From NCBI RefSeq assembly GCF_005280585.1, contig NZ_SZVO01000005.1, forward strand, positions 1 through 64,000: a stretch of 64,000 bases of DNA. The letters run 5' to 3'. The notes beneath the pieces were generated by a model. The model made no database searches. It saw nothing but the letters and a program-made list of their open reading frames with translations, and had not been told where the DNA came from. Both the position numbers and the translations under genes were made by a program. Each line of letters starts with the position of its first letter. Within the stretch, counting starts at the first letter, position 1. Source of the stretch: Dyadobacter frigoris. Its GTDB lineage: Bacteria > Bacteroidota > Bacteroidia > Cytophagales > Spirosomataceae. This document shows, one piece after another, positions 63,931-64,000 of this stretch.

Positions 63931-64000
63931 ATGAAATTGCAGAATAAAATCGGCTTGCTACTAATAGGAACAATACTCGCTTTGGCAGGAATAAATCTTA
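63931..64000 (+). CDS. Start of an exported protein, truncated by the window end
   Basis: An ATG at 63931 opens a frame MKLQNKIGLLLIGTILALAG to the last base. The residues look like a signal peptide. It is divergent from the sigma factor across 190 bp. Nothing more can be said of its function. Confidence 0.55.
   Translation, partial: MKLQNKIGLLLIGTILALAGINL

Overview
The window looks like chromosomal DNA of a Bacteroidota bacterium, most likely a member of the Cytophagales close to Dyadobacter or Spirosoma. This is inferred from gene content: two SusC/SusD outer-membrane pairs, a TonB receptor paired with a DUF4249 lipoprotein, an ECF sigma factor/FecR/STN-SusC relay, many lipoproteins with a short LxxC lipobox, moderately AT-rich DNA, and few strong Shine-Dalgarno sites. 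No rRNA, tRNA, phage or insertion-sequence genes were seen.

Layout. 1-465 is a 129-bp tandem repeat. 569-20400 is a mixed stretch of mostly single genes: an SMP-30 protein, an M3 peptidase, a TonB receptor with its DUF4249 partner, a TetR regulator, small secreted proteins, threonine aldolase, a polysaccharide deacetylase, an esterase, a methyltransferase, a DAAO-like flavoenzyme whose domain order appears circularly permuted, a GH92 mannosidase, an MBL hydrolase and an orphan HicB. 20507-33324 holds a patatin phospholipase and then a nutrient-uptake locus: SusC, SusD, an FG-GAP/ASPIC lipoprotein and a vanadium-haloperoxidase-like (PAP2) lipoprotein on the minus strand, with a second PAP2 lipoprotein divergent from them.

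33512-42683 is the most unusual region. A 255-residue protein with a double-glycine leader (38118-38885) is divergent from a peptidase-C39 ABC exporter (39038-41343, broken by a -1 frameshift near 40270) and an HlyD adaptor (41370-42683). Downstream of the precursor lie repeated cassettes of small three-helix membrane proteins (three of type B, two of type A). Each cassette ends in a terminator hairpin, and two are headed by fragments of another precursor that share a C-terminal tail, GGTVLFAWEM. One fragment is fused in frame to a copy of the 5' end of the neighbouring family-2 glycosyltransferase. I read this as a type I secreted toxin or bacteriocin locus with duplicated candidate immunity genes, i.e. 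a polymorphic array shaped by recombination.

42897-56891 is mostly housekeeping: nadB/nadA (NAD synthesis), an alpha/beta hydrolase divergent from an HxlR regulator, a PiT phosphate transporter with a possible Pho box, rlmN, cvpA, a YqeY-like gene, pdxJ, an SCP2-domain protein, a PpiD-like periplasmic chaperone and xylA. 56972-63740 is an uptake locus with its regulator, in the order ECF sigma factor, FecR anti-sigma, STN-type SusC, SusD, all on the minus strand. A secreted or lipid-anchored protein begins at 63931 and runs off the window.

Intergenic spaces carry several unrelated families of short palindromic repeats (10597, 15480, 21273, 33327/42818, 51247), often at the ends of genes.
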